Shown: positions 23,462 to 32,684, counted from the stretch's first letter. The stretch is DNA of 64,000 bases from a candidate division Hyd24-12 bacterium UBA6080 (GCA_002436025.1 DIXM01000002.1:558001-622000); one strand, 5' to 3'. Notes: generated by a model from the sequence alone, not told the origin. A program made the numbers and translations.

Positions 23462-24319
23462 ATGTTTACGGGAAGAGTGAGGAAGGGCGAGGGCTCCGGC
23501 GTCTTCTCGCCAGAGGGTCTGATCATACCTGCACTCATGGTTGCATTCTGGTACATGGCCACAAGGGGGGGGACGGCGCTTCTGCCTTCCCCGGAGCAGG
23601 TCCTGAGGGTCCTTGCATCCCCCGGGGATGATATTGCCTCGTGCGGCTCCCTTCTCTGGAACATATTCGTAAGCCTCGCCAGGGTTGTGGTGGGGCTTCT
23701 GGCGGGTATTCTCATCGGGACTCCCGTGGGGTTTCTGATGGGAGCCCACAGGTTTTCACGCAGGTTGCTCTTTCTGATCACCGAGATGGCCAGGCCCCTG
23801 TCCCCCCTGGCGCTTCTGCCGTTCTCCATCATCGTGTTCCGCGACACAACCCTGACAAAGCTGCTTGGTCTGACGCAACTGCGGTACTCAAGGCACCTTT
23901 TCAACGAGATCCAACTTGGGATGGTCTTCATTCTGCTGTGGGGTGCCGTGTTCCCCATCATCCTCGACACAATGCATGGTGTGAGGGGCATCAGGAAGAG
24001 ACACCTCGAGGTTGCCAGGGTTTCGGGAGCGGGACGCTGGTTCACCTTTTTGCATGTGATGATCCCCGCCAGTCTTCCCGACATACTCTCAGGCTACAGA
24101 ATGGCAGTGGGAAGATGCTGGATGGTCATAATCGCGGCCGAGATGCTTCCCGGAACCAATTCGGGGATCGGTTACCTCCTTCGCTACTCCTATCAGATCT
24201 CCCGCTACGACGTCATGGCAGCATGCGTCATCGTCATTGCCCTGGTCGGGGCTCTGTTCGCCAAGGGTCTGGCGGACATGGGCGAAGCAAGGCTTCTTCT
24301 CAGGGCGGAGGAGCGCTGA
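23462..24319 (+). CDS. ABC transporter permease, NitT/TauT type
   Basis: This 285-residue permease has about six membrane segments. The cytoplasmic EAA-like loop is LEVARVSGAGRWFTFLHVMIPASLPDILSGYRMAVGR, split here by eye into the LEVAR-SGA and IPASLPDI halves. It is less typical than the first permease (9949-10740), and the two are not close paralogues. The stop overlaps the next start as TGATG. The gap to the binding-protein gene is 41 bases. Confidence 0.85.
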   Translation: MFTGRVRKGEGSGVFSPEGLIIPALMVAFWYMATRGGTALLPSPEQVLRVLASPGDDIASCGSLLWNIFVSLARVVVGLLAGILIGTPVGFLMGAHRFSRRLLFLITEMARPLSPLALLPFSIIVFRDTTLTKLLGLTQLRYSRHLFNEIQLGMVFILLWGAVFPIILDTMHGVRGIRKRHLEVARVSGAGRWFTFLHVMIPASLPDILSGYRMAVGRCWMVIIAAEMLPGTNSGIGYLLRYSYQISRYDVMAACVIVIALVGALFAKGLADMGEARLLLRAEER

Positions 24320-25071
24320 TGGGGGCGGGGATGGTAATCAGGGGCGTTGAGAAGCACTTTCGTGAGAAGGAATCCGAGCTTCACGCGCTGGGTCCCTTTT
24401 CCCTCACGGTTCAACCCGGGGAGTTCCTTTGCCTTCTGGGCCCCACCGGTTGCGGGAAGACTACCCTTCTCAGGATCCTTGCGGGACTGGAAACCCCCAG
24501 CTCGGGTTCAGTGAGTTTTACCGGAAGCGGTTCACGGGGAAGGATAGGGTACGTCTTTCAGGAAGGGGCACTGTTCCCCTGGCTGACGGCCAGGGACAAC
24601 GTGGCATTCCCGCTGAGGGCAGAAGGCGCCTCATGGGGGGAAGCCAGGGCCAGGGCTGAAGCGGTCCTTTCCGACGTGGGACTCTCGGGTTTCGAGGGAA
24701 GCTTTCCCCATCAGCTTTCCGGGGGCATGAGACAAAGGGTGGCCCTGGCCAGGGGAATGGTATCGAACCCGGACATCCTTCTGCTTGATGAACCGTTCTC
24801 AAGCCTTGATACCAGAATGAGCCATCTTTTGCAGGAAAAAATGCGGGAACTTGCCGGGGGGCTTTCCGCCACGGTTGTGTTCGTGACACACAACATCGAG
24901 GAAGCTGTCTTTCTGGGTCACCGGATCTGCGTAATGGGACCAAGACCCGGCAGAATAGTGCGCGACGAAACAATCTCCCTGAAAGGCGAGCGAAACAGGC
25001 TTTCAGCAGAATTCACAGAGCTTCTGCTCAGTTTCAGGCGAACCTTCGAGGAGCAGGTCGCTCCGGTCTAG
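24319..25071 (+). CDS. ABC transporter ATP-binding protein, NitT/TauT type
   Basis: This 250-residue ATPase has Walker A GPTGCGKTT, Q-loop YVFQEGALFPWL, signature LSGGMRQRVALARG, Walker B ILLLDEPFSSLD and the His switch VFVTHN. The ATG at 24319 has GGAGG seven bases upstream and overlaps the permease stop. A long open frame reaching back to 23641 is a shadow of the permease. The last three bases overlap the end of a small divergent reading frame on the other strand. Confidence 0.9.
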   Translation: MGAGMVIRGVEKHFREKESELHALGPFSLTVQPGEFLCLLGPTGCGKTTLLRILAGLETPSSGSVSFTGSGSRGRIGYVFQEGALFPWLTARDNVAFPLRAEGASWGEARARAEAVLSDVGLSGFEGSFPHQLSGGMRQRVALARGMVSNPDILLLDEPFSSLDTRMSHLLQEKMRELAGGLSATVVFVTHNIEEAVFLGHRICVMGPRPGRIVRDETISLKGERNRLSAEFTELLLSFRRTFEEQVAPV

Positions 25072-25208
25072 TGCTTTTTCTTCAAGTGTAGAAAGATCAG
25101 CAGGGCAATGGTGTCAAGCGATGCCAGCGTGGCCAGCGTCTGGCCGTCGCCGTAGCTGTTGACTCCGAAACCGAACCTCAGAATGATGAATACCAGTGTT
25201 CCCATCAT
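25068..25208 (-). CDS. Small hydrophobic protein (46 residues)
   Basis: A 46-codon frame opens at ATG-ATG (25208/25205) with GGAGG just upstream. Its product has two short hydrophobic segments, LVFIILRFGFGV and LDTIALLIFLHL, separated by a polar turn with NSYGDGQT, and ends in KKKH. A ribosome site of this quality and a membrane-like composition argue for a real small gene. There is no homology evidence. It lies tail-to-tail with the ATPase gene and divergent from mlaE. Confidence 0.45.
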   Translation of the reverse strand: MMGTLVFIILRFGFGVNSYGDGQTLATLASLDTIALLIFLHLKKKH

Positions 25209-25289
25209 TGACCTCCATTTGACGGTTGCATACGCTTGTATACAGTATAGGGGATTGCACGGGAATTGTCACCATGCCTCAGTGGGAAA

Positions 25290-26429
25290 ATGCGAGGGGC
25301 GTTGAAAAAGGTTCAGATCTCTCAGATCATCGTAAACAGGGGTTCCGAAGCCGTTTTCAACGGTGTCATAACGGCCTCTCATCTCAGGGATGTGAGCAGG
25401 GCGCTCGACTCCCTTGACACCCGGGGCGAAGTCGTCCTGGATTTTACCGGCTGCAGTGGTTTCGACGGTGTTGTGGCAGCCAGGATCTGGAGCGGCATCC
25501 GCCTTCTCGAGGGCTCAGGCGCGAAGGTCAGAGTGAACGGGCTGGCGCCGAACCTCATGAAGCTTCTTTCCGATTACACGGCGCTGGACAAACGCGACCT
25601 GCCGGAAGACAAACAGGGATGGCTCTTCCGTCACTTCTCCGATATCGGTGAGAAGGTTGCCGCCGGAATTGAAAGCGCCAGGGGTCTGGTGAACTTCTCC
25701 GTGAATTCAACGTTTTCCATAATCGATGCCCTGCTGAAACCGAAAAGGATAAGATGGACGCTGGTGGCCTACTACATGGAGCAGGCCGGGGTGATGGCCA
25801 TTCCCATCATCGTTGCTCTCCAGACTCTTCTTGGCTTCATTCTGGGCTATCAGGCCGGGATTCAGATGGGAACGCTGGGAGCCGCCAAATACATGCCCAA
25901 GATCATTGCCTATTCGGTTCTATGGGAGATTGGCCCCATGCTCACGGCCGTGCTTGTGGCAGGAAGGTCGGGGTCGGCATTCGCAGCTGAAATCGGCACC
26001 ATGAAGGTTCGCCAGGAGGTGGACGCCCTTGAGGTGATGGGGTTCAACCTGTGCGGCTACATTGTGGCCCCGAAGGTCCTGGCACTGTACGCCGTCATGC
26101 CTTTCCTTGTCCTGCTCTCAAACTTCAGCGGGCTTTTCGGAGCCCTTCTCGCGGGGGAGATCTTCCTTGACATTCCCGCAAGGGTGTTCGTGGAGGAGAT
26201 CCGAACTTCCCTGATCCCACTTGATGTATACTGGGGAATGATCAAGAGCCTTTTCTACTCGGGGATAATCGCCATAACGGGCTGCTTCATGGGCATAAGG
26301 GTCCGCGGAGGCGCCGCGGCGGTTGGCCGGGCCACCACCAGCGCCGTTGTGAGCGGGATCTTCCAGGTCATCCTGGCCGACGCACTGCTTTCCCTGGTGC
26401 TGGCCGAGCTTAGACCGCCGATCATCTGA
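25290..26429 (+). CDS. mlaE: MlaE-type lipid ABC transporter permease with N-terminal STAS domain
   Basis: This 379-residue protein couples an N-terminal STAS-like domain (about 15-110, LDFTGCSGFDG) to a MlaE permease domain. The latter has about five membrane helices, with MEQAGVMAIPIIVALQTLLGF, GPMLTAVLVAGRSGSAFAAEIGTM and EVDALEVMG as signature stretches. In E. coli the STAS subunit MlaB is separate; fusion to the permease is common in other phyla. It starts the operon mlaE-mlaF-mlaD-lipoprotein for phospholipid movement between inner and outer membranes. The start is uncertain: ATG 25290 was chosen over TTG 25266. Confidence 0.9.
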   Translation: MRGALKKVQISQIIVNRGSEAVFNGVITASHLRDVSRALDSLDTRGEVVLDFTGCSGFDGVVAARIWSGIRLLEGSGAKVRVNGLAPNLMKLLSDYTALDKRDLPEDKQGWLFRHFSDIGEKVAAGIESARGLVNFSVNSTFSIIDALLKPKRIRWTLVAYYMEQAGVMAIPIIVALQTLLGFILGYQAGIQMGTLGAAKYMPKIIAYSVLWEIGPMLTAVLVAGRSGSAFAAEIGTMKVRQEVDALEVMGFNLCGYIVAPKVLALYAVMPFLVLLSNFSGLFGALLAGEIFLDIPARVFVEEIRTSLIPLDVYWGMIKSLFYSGIIAITGCFMGIRVRGGAAAVGRATTSAVVSGIFQVILADALLSLVLAELRPPII

Positions 26430-27196
26430 TGAGAAACGAAAAGGATGTACTGATGGGCACAAGGAACCTCACCGGAGGGTACGACTCCGACAGGATCCTC
26501 GAGAACGTCAGCATGGATGTCTTTTGTGGCGAGGTCCTTGTCATTGTGGGAAGGTCGGGTTGCGGGAAGAGTACGCTCATGAACCACCTGCTGGGCCTTC
26601 TGAAACCCTGGGAAGGCACCGTCAGTTACAGGGGGACCGATATCTGGGAGTCACCGGAACGCCTGGACAGGGCAAGGAAGAGGTGGGGCGTTCTGTTTCA
26701 GTCCGGAGCCCTTCTCGGGAGCTACACCACCATCGAGAACGTGATGCTTCCCCTTCAGGAGTTCACCCAGCTCACTGCCCTGGAAAGAAGGATAACGGCC
26801 CTGCATAAACTCGACATGGTTGGACTCGCGGAGTTTGCGCATTATTATCCTCTTGAACTGTCCGGAGGAATGCAGAAGCGGGCCGGACTTGCCCGTGCGA
26901 TGGCTCTCGACCCAGAGGTTCTTTTTTTCGATGAGCCGTCCGCAGGGCTTGATCCTGTAACCTCTCATTCACTGGATGAACTGATGCTTTCGATAAACAA
27001 GACACTTGGTACGACCCTTGTTGTCGTGACCCACGAGCTTGACAGTATTTTTGCCATCAGCGACAGGGTGATCATGCTGGATGCGGAAGAGAAGGGGATC
27101 ATCGCCATGGGAACCCCCGAAGAGCTGACCACTCACCACAACGACCCACGTGTCGAAGCCTTTTTCGACAGAAAGGCTGTGCCGGTAAAGCCATGA
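26429..27196 (+). CDS. mlaF: MlaF-type lipid ABC transporter ATPase
   Basis: This 255-residue ATPase has Walker A GRSGCGKST, Q-loop LFQSGALLGSYTTIENV (the MlaF-specific GALF/GALL stretch), signature LSGGMQKRAGLARAMA, Walker B VLFFDEPSAGLDPVTS and switch VTHE. The start overlaps the mlaE stop as TGATG, and the 3' end overlaps mlaD by 4 bases. It powers the MCE-dependent lipid transporter at the inner membrane. Confidence 0.93.
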   Translation: MRNEKDVLMGTRNLTGGYDSDRILENVSMDVFCGEVLVIVGRSGCGKSTLMNHLLGLLKPWEGTVSYRGTDIWESPERLDRARKRWGVLFQSGALLGSYTTIENVMLPLQEFTQLTALERRITALHKLDMVGLAEFAHYYPLELSGGMQKRAGLARAMALDPEVLFFDEPSAGLDPVTSHSLDELMLSINKTLGTTLVVVTHELDSIFAISDRVIMLDAEEKGIIAMGTPEELTTHHNDPRVEAFFDRKAVPVKP

Positions 27197-28065
27197 TGAA
27201 GGCCAACAATCTCAGGCTCGGGATATTCTTCGTGGTAACCATGACGTTCTTCCTTGCTGTCATGATCTGGCTGACCGGCGGGTTCAGCGGCAAGAAATCG
27301 GTTCCCTACGTCTGTTACTTCGACTGGTCGGTGAGCGGGCTGAGCGTCGGTGGCGAGGTGATGTACAACGGAGTTCTCGTGGGAAGCGTGAAAAGCATTT
27401 CCATCGCTCCCGACGGCGTGCTTGTTCAGGTTCTCATGGAAGTCGATCCCCTGTTCATCGTCGATGACGAGATCACGGCGAGCCTCACCGCAGCGGGGAT
27501 CACAGGCAGCCAGAAGATCGACCTCAGCCGCGCCGGCGAAGGGGAAGTTCAACTGAACAGGGCCGATGAGCTTTCTTTCAACCCGCCCGCCGTTGTCATA
27601 CCCGTCGCCCCCGGCATGATGCAGAAGCTGGCACACGGAGCCGACCGAATGGTGGAGATAATGGACACTGTTGACTTCGAGGTCCTGAGCGTTGAGCTCA
27701 ACAAGATGCTGGTGAACGTGAACAGGCTTCTGGATGATGCCGAAGTCGAGATCCTCATGGATTGTCTCGTGTCCAATTCAAGGAACCTTGATTCATTGCT
27801 GATAACCTACAACAGACTGGGGCGCAACGCTGATCTTCTGGTTGCACAGATGCGGGCCGATCTTCCCGGCCTTTCCTCCGACGCACAGCACCTGATCGAA
27901 AGCTTCGAGGAACTATCGGAGATCCTGAGGGCTTTCACACATAACGCCAGTGTGACGCTGGAACCCGTCTCGGGTTTCGCCGGGGAAGCCAGGGAACTGA
28001 TGCCTCTGATCAGGGAAGGGCTTGACGCGATGATCCTGCCCCAGGGAAGAGAGGTAGTGTGGTAG
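27193..28065 (+). CDS. mlaD: MlaD-like MCE-domain protein
   Basis: This 290-residue protein has one N-terminal membrane anchor (IFFVVTMTFFLAVMIWL). The MCE domain (about 37-120) follows, with GLSVGGEVMYNGVLVGSVKSI and SLTAAGITGSQKIDL. A helical C-terminal region of ~160 residues could form the hydrophobic tunnel or needle seen in longer MCE proteins. It forms the periplasmic lipid-shuttling ring of the Mla-type transporter encoded around it. The ATG at 27193 overlaps the mlaF stop; a second ATG at 27196 is equally possible. Confidence 0.92.
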   Translation: MMKANNLRLGIFFVVTMTFFLAVMIWLTGGFSGKKSVPYVCYFDWSVSGLSVGGEVMYNGVLVGSVKSISIAPDGVLVQVLMEVDPLFIVDDEITASLTAAGITGSQKIDLSRAGEGEVQLNRADELSFNPPAVVIPVAPGMMQKLAHGADRMVEIMDTVDFEVLSVELNKMLVNVNRLLDDAEVEILMDCLVSNSRNLDSLLITYNRLGRNADLLVAQMRADLPGLSSDAQHLIESFEELSEILRAFTHNASVTLEPVSGFAGEARELMPLIREGLDAMILPQGREVVW

Positions 28066-28694
28066 TTAGAAAGTGCCCGGGCGCCGTTTTTGCGGTGTTT
28101 CTACTGCTCTGTGCGGTTTCATGCATCACGGTGAATGTTCCCATCGGTGGCAACGACGGAACGCCGGTCACCAGATGGTACCTTTCCTGGAGCCGCCCGG
28201 ACCCTTCCGGACCCTTCCTCGGCGGAGTCCTGAGGGTCAAGGAGTTCGGAGCCTCCTCGGATTACTCCCTTACCGCCATGACCTTGAAGTACGCTGAGGG
28301 AACCCTTTCCGAAGCATCGGAAGACCGCTGGGCAACACGGATACCCCTGATGCTCTCGGAGATGCTCGCGTGCGATTTCGCCGCTTCGGGAGTCTTCTCT
28401 TCGGTGTTCTCCTACGCTGCCTCATCGCAGGACATGCTTCTTGTCGAGGGTTTCGTGAGGGAGTTCGGAGCCACAAGAAACCCTGACGGTGTCTGGACGG
28501 CCATACTGGACGTTGACGTGATCCTTCTGGGCGACCGGGGCAACACCCTTTTGTTCCACAAGAACTACAGGCTTGAGAGGGTGATGGGCACGGTCGGCAT
28601 TCCTGAAATGGTGAACCAGCTAAATATCCTGGGCGAGATATGGAGTGAGACGGCAAGAGGCGACATCGTGGGCGCCCTGCTTCCCAGGAGGTAG
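28059..28694 (+). CDS. PqiC/ABC_trans_aux-like outer-membrane lipoprotein
   Basis: This 211-residue lipoprotein has a signal VFLLLCAVSC with the lipobox Cys at 22. The body shows RWYLSWSRPD, LRVKEFGASSDYS, RWATRIPLMLSEMLACDF and LVEGFVREF. This is the layout of the ABC-type transport auxiliary lipoproteins (PqiC/DUF330-like) that sit at the outer membrane end of MCE systems. The GTG start at 28059 overlaps the mlaD stop by 7 bases. It completes the lipid-transport operon as the probable outer-membrane docking component. Confidence 0.75.
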   Translation: MVVRKCPGAVFAVFLLLCAVSCITVNVPIGGNDGTPVTRWYLSWSRPDPSGPFLGGVLRVKEFGASSDYSLTAMTLKYAEGTLSEASEDRWATRIPLMLSEMLACDFAASGVFSSVFSYAASSQDMLLVEGFVREFGATRNPDGVWTAILDVDVILLGDRGNTLLFHKNYRLERVMGTVGIPEMVNQLNILGEIWSETARGDIVGALLPRR

Positions 28695-28696
28695 CA

Positions 28697-29605
28697 TTGA
28701 GTCTCTTCAGAAGAAAGAACAAGGCGGAAGCCGCTTCCGGTTTTCATGAAAGACCCGCGCCGCCCTTTGATGATCTGGGCAACTTCATCATCGTGGTCCT
28801 TGACAGCTGCAGGTTCGACACGTTCATGCAGGCCGCCCCGAAAGTCATCACAAGGCTTGGCGCCCCCGAGCAGCGGTACAGCTACGCCTCCTGGACAGCG
28901 CCTTCCCACTACAACCTGCTGATGGGTCTGATGCCCCATACCAGCCCTGCCGGTGTGTTCGCCAGCGAGTACTACAAGAAGGACTTCGTTGCCTTCAACA
29001 GAAGGCTCGGTGCCCGTGAGATCGAATTCAAGAGCCTGGTCCCCAGACTGTATCTGCCCGACTACCTGCGGGATACCCTGGGATACCGGACCCACGCCAT
29101 GGTCTCCCTTCCGGTACTGAACTCGTTCACTCCCCTTAACCGGGGCTTCGATACATTCCGTCTGATGGACAAACACAACGATATGAACGCCATGCTTGAT
29201 CTGTTGACCTTTCCTTCGGACAGACCCAGCTTCTACATCCTTAACACCGGGGAAACCCACTACCCTTACGCCACACCCGACGAGTCCGAGAACGAGTGGC
29301 CCAGGATAAGCGGCGTTCACGGTGTCTTCAAGCATCTGGACGACCACTCCCTTTCGGGAGCCGACCACGAAGACCGCTTCTTCGACGAGACCCAGATGGG
29401 AGCCCTAAGGGAACGGCAGGTCAACGCCGTGCGGTGGCTTGACAGTGTGTTCGAACGGCTTTTCGATATCGTCCCCAAAAACACATGGATAACCGTTACG
29501 TCCGACCACGGCGAGCTCTTCGGCGAGGGGGGCTATTTCGGCCATGGTCCGGTTTTTCACGAGAAGGTTTTCCAGGTGCCCTTTCTGGAAGGTGGAATAA
29601 GGTAG
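28697..29605 (+). CDS. Sulfatase/alkaline-phosphatase-fold metalloenzyme
   Basis: This 302-residue protein has IIVVLDSCRFDTF, in which the Asp would bind the metal pair; SYASWTAPSHYNLLMG, at the usual nucleophile position (a Thr within T-x-P-S-H rather than Cys/Ser-x-P-x-R); NTGETHYPY; and VTSDHGELFGE with the second metal site. No signal peptide is seen, so it is probably cytoplasmic, unlike classical sulfatases. The start is a TTG with AGGAGG five bases upstream, two bases after the lipoprotein stop. The substrate is unknown; a phosphoester is more likely than a sulfate ester given the lack of Cys. Confidence 0.75.
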   Translation: MSLFRRKNKAEAASGFHERPAPPFDDLGNFIIVVLDSCRFDTFMQAAPKVITRLGAPEQRYSYASWTAPSHYNLLMGLMPHTSPAGVFASEYYKKDFVAFNRRLGAREIEFKSLVPRLYLPDYLRDTLGYRTHAMVSLPVLNSFTPLNRGFDTFRLMDKHNDMNAMLDLLTFPSDRPSFYILNTGETHYPYATPDESENEWPRISGVHGVFKHLDDHSLSGADHEDRFFDETQMGALRERQVNAVRWLDSVFERLFDIVPKNTWITVTSDHGELFGEGGYFGHGPVFHEKVFQVPFLEGGIR

Positions 29606-29607
29606 GC

Positions 29608-31425
29608 ATGAGCAGCGAGAGCACTTTGAAGTTCAAGGCTGAGACCAGGAAAGTACTGGACATAGTCATACACAGCCTCTACTCGCATCGCGAGATTTTC
29701 CTGAGGGAGCTCATCTCCAACGGCTCCGACGCGCTCGACAGGCTCAGGTTCGAAGGCCTTACACGTGAAGACCTGCTTCCCCCCGGCTATGTACCGGAGG
29801 TTCACGTGACCCCCGACGAGAACGCCCGCACCCTCACGGTGACCGACAACGGCATCGGCATGAACAGGGCCGACCTGACGGACAACCTCGGAACGATAGC
29901 CTCCTCTGGAACCCTTAAGTTCGCTGCGGCCGCGGCAGAAAGCGAAAGCGCTCCCGAACTCATCGGGAAGTTCGGCGTTGGCTTTTACAGCGCCTTCATG
30001 GTGGCGGAAAAAGTAACGGTAAAAACCAGAAGAGCCGGTGACAAGGAGGGGTGGATCTGGGAGAGCGACGGCCGCGAAACCTACACCATCACCGAAGCGA
30101 ACGACCTGCCCTCAGGCACATCGGTGATCCTCCACCTGCAGGAGGAGCACAAGGAATACCTCGATGCCTGGAGGCTCCGCTCACTGGTGACCGAGTACAG
30201 CGACTTCGTGAGCCACCCTGTGATCCTCCACACAAAGGACGGAAAGGTCGACCGGGTAAACACCGGCACCCCTATATGGCTTCGGGGCGAAGACAGTGTG
30301 GAAGAGGCCGAGTACGACCGTTTCTACACCCATCTGACGCATGACAGTGAAAAGCCACTGGCCAGGATAGTCTTCCGGGGCGAAGGGGTGACCGAGTTCA
30401 GGGCGCTCCTGTTCATTCCCCGGGAAAGACCGTTCGAGATGATGATGCCCGACAACAGACCAGGTGTGAGCCTTTTCGTCAGAAGGGTCCTTGTTCAGAA
30501 GGAGGCGGATGACCTCCTTCCGCCCTACCTCCGCTTCGTCAGGGGCGTGGTCGAGGCCGAGGGGCTCAGTCTCAACATCTCCCGCGAGACCGTTCAGCAG
30601 GACAGGGAGCTGGAACGGATAAACCGGGCCCTCACAAAGAAGATACACGCTATACTCTCCGGCATCATGCAGGATGCCCCCGAAGATTACCGCAGCTTTT
30701 TCGGGAACATGGGCGACTTCATACGGGAAGGGGTCTGCACGCACACCGAGCGCCGCACTGAGCTGGCGGAGCTGCTTCTTGTCAAAACCACGGCCTCTGA
30801 GAACCCCGAACCCTTCACCGCCGTAGCTGAGAGGTTCCCCGAAAAGGCCTCAATGCCCTACATAACCGGAACCGACATAAGGGAACTGAAGCTCTCCCCG
30901 CTGCTGGAATCGCGGGATGGTGAGGTGCTTCTTCTCGACGCTCCTCTTGACGGTCTTGTCGCTGAGACGCTCAGGGAGTTCAAGGGACGGCCACTTGTGA
31001 ACCTCGCGACCGAAAGCGCCGAGAAGGAGCTTTCCAGCGAGGAGAGAGAGAAGAGGGCCGAATCGGAAAAGAAATACTCCGACCTCATCACAAGATTCCG
31101 CGAGATACTGGGCGACAGGGTTTCAGGCATACGGTTCTCACCCAAGCTCACCACTACACCCTGCATCCTGGTGACCGGCGCCGATGACCCTGGCGACACT
31201 TTCAGGATGATGATGAAGGCCATGAACAGGGATGTCACCGAGCCGAAGCGGATCCTCGAACTCAACCCTTCGCACCCCATGACAGTCTCCCTCGACGCCA
31301 GGCTCAGGGCCGGAGAGGACATAACCGGGCAGGTGAACATGGTCCTTGAACTTGCAAGGGTCACAAGCGGCCTTCGCCCCGAAAACCCGGCCGCGTTCGG
31401 GCGCTTCGTGGGCTCGCTCTTCTAG
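29608..31425 (+). CDS. htpG: Hsp90-family chaperone HtpG
   Basis: This 605-residue protein has the full Hsp90 order. The N-terminal ATPase holds LYSHREIFLRELISNGSDALDRLR in two halves around the catalytic Glu, with DNGIGM and GKFGVGFYSAF. The middle domain holds the Arg-bearing loop NISRETVQQD, and the C-terminal dimer domain ends at VGSLF. It folds or remodels client proteins in an ATP-dependent manner. The ATG at 29608 lies two bases after the preceding stop; a longer frame from 29485 is a shadow of the sulfatase-like gene. It is embedded in an envelope gene run rather than next to other chaperones. Confidence 0.96.
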   Translation: MSSESTLKFKAETRKVLDIVIHSLYSHREIFLRELISNGSDALDRLRFEGLTREDLLPPGYVPEVHVTPDENARTLTVTDNGIGMNRADLTDNLGTIASSGTLKFAAAAAESESAPELIGKFGVGFYSAFMVAEKVTVKTRRAGDKEGWIWESDGRETYTITEANDLPSGTSVILHLQEEHKEYLDAWRLRSLVTEYSDFVSHPVILHTKDGKVDRVNTGTPIWLRGEDSVEEAEYDRFYTHLTHDSEKPLARIVFRGEGVTEFRALLFIPRERPFEMMMPDNRPGVSLFVRRVLVQKEADDLLPPYLRFVRGVVEAEGLSLNISRETVQQDRELERINRALTKKIHAILSGIMQDAPEDYRSFFGNMGDFIREGVCTHTERRTELAELLLVKTTASENPEPFTAVAERFPEKASMPYITGTDIRELKLSPLLESRDGEVLLLDAPLDGLVAETLREFKGRPLVNLATESAEKELSSEEREKRAESEKKYSDLITRFREILGDRVSGIRFSPKLTTTPCILVTGADDPGDTFRMMMKAMNRDVTEPKRILELNPSHPMTVSLDARLRAGEDITGQVNMVLELARVTSGLRPENPAAFGRFVGSLF

Positions 31426-32139
31426 ATGAAGTACTTCGCTGTCTCACTCGCGGCTTTCATACCGGGGATCGCCTGGCTGGTGTACTTCTACAGGTGTGAC
31501 CGGTACGAACCCGAGCCGGTGAAGCTTGTGTTCCGCACCTTCTTCGTGGGGATGCTTGTGGCACTGGCCTTGGGGACCGCTTACGGGGGGCTCGATTACC
31601 CCTGGGGACCTTTCATGTGGGCCGCTGTGATATTCGCCCCACTGGTGGAGGAACCTGCCAAGTTCCTTGTGGTCAGGTGGACCGTATTCGACAACACGCA
31701 GTTCAACGAGCCGTTCGACGGCATCATATACGCCGTGTCCGCTGCGCTTGGTTTCGCTGCGGTCGAGAACATCATGTACGTGGCAGGCGGCTGGTTCGAC
31801 GTCAACCCGATGGCCGGGTTGTTCACCCTGCTGTCACGAACCGTTCTCAGCGTTCCCGGTCACGCTCTCTTCAGCGCATGGTGGGGTGCCGCCCTCGGCT
31901 ATTCCAAGGGGAAAAAGCCGCTGAAGCAGGTCCTTCTGGTCGGCGGTGGGCTTCTGGCCTCAATGGTGTTCCACGGAGCCTTCAACTGGTTTGCCGGCAA
32001 CGAGGTCCTGGGAGGGCTGGCCTTCCTTGCGTTCCTGACGGTTATGTGGCGAGTCACCTGGGTGAAGCTGATAAAGCCCGCCCTCTCAGCCTCCCCGTTC
32101 AGACCCGTCCCGGAAAAGGGTGATGAACCTTCCCCCTGA
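31426..32139 (+). CDS. PrsW-family intramembrane metalloprotease
   Basis: This 237-residue polytopic membrane protein carries the PrsW motifs: FAPLVEEPAKF with the Glu-Glu pair, ENIMYVAGG, RTVLSVPGHALFSAWWGAALGY with a conserved His, and SMVFHGAFNW with another His, together the presumed metal site. About seven hydrophobic helices are visible. Bacillus PrsW cleaves an anti-sigma factor; the target here is unknown. The ATG directly follows the htpG stop, and its end overlaps the glycosylase gene. Confidence 0.85.
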   Translation: MKYFAVSLAAFIPGIAWLVYFYRCDRYEPEPVKLVFRTFFVGMLVALALGTAYGGLDYPWGPFMWAAVIFAPLVEEPAKFLVVRWTVFDNTQFNEPFDGIIYAVSAALGFAAVENIMYVAGGWFDVNPMAGLFTLLSRTVLSVPGHALFSAWWGAALGYSKGKKPLKQVLLVGGGLLASMVFHGAFNWFAGNEVLGGLAFLAFLTVMWRVTWVKLIKPALSASPFRPVPEKGDEPSP

Positions 32140-32677
32140 CACACTCTCCCTCGCCCCGGCGCTCCTTGGTTGCACTATTCGCAGGGACACCCCCGAAGGA
32201 ACAATTGAAGGGATCATCATTGAGACCGAGGCCTACACACATGACGATCCCGCCAGCCACTCCTTTCGCGGAAGGACCGTTCGCAACTCATCCATGTTCC
32301 TGCCACCTTTTTACGCCTACGTGTACAGGTCCTACGGCATCCATTTCTGCCTCAATGTCACTTCGGGCCCCGAGGGAACGGGCGAGGCCGTTCTGATAAG
32401 GGCACTGATCCCCACTGCGGGATTCGATCTGATGCGGCGCAACCGCGGAGATGCACCCGATGCCCGGCTCACGCAGGGCCCCGGAAACCTTTGCTCGGCC
32501 ATGGCAATCGACGGAAGTCTTGATGGGCAAGACCTTGCGAACAGACCCCTCAGGCTGTTGGTTCCCCCGGGACATGTCCCGCAGGCGCCACCGGGAACAC
32601 CCAGGATAGGGGTAACGAAAGCCGGGGAAAAGCTCTGGCGCTTCAGGACAGCCGCCCCGCAGGGCTCAAGGCCGTGA
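32123..32677 (+). CDS. 3-methyladenine DNA glycosylase (AAG/MPG family)
   Basis: This 184-residue protein of the AAG family removes alkylated purines in base-excision repair. Visible signatures are ALLGC near the start, IIETEAYTHDDPASHSFRG with the catalytic Glu, MFLPPFYAYVYRSYGIHFCLN with the intercalating Tyr region, AVLIRALIP, and LTQGPGNLCSAMAI. The ATG at 32123 overlaps prsW by 17 bases; a GTG at 32120 is an alternative. It is the last gene before a terminator at 32685-32720. Confidence 0.93.
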   Translation: MNLPPDTLSLAPALLGCTIRRDTPEGTIEGIIIETEAYTHDDPASHSFRGRTVRNSSMFLPPFYAYVYRSYGIHFCLNVTSGPEGTGEAVLIRALIPTAGFDLMRRNRGDAPDARLTQGPGNLCSAMAIDGSLDGQDLANRPLRLLVPPGHVPQAPPGTPRIGVTKAGEKLWRFRTAAPQGSRP

Positions 32678-32684
32678 TGCGTGC

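Noticed and set aside
29485..29607. N-terminal extension of HtpG
   Set aside because: It is a shadow of the sulfatase-like gene end. The Hsp90 domain starts at the ATG at 29608.
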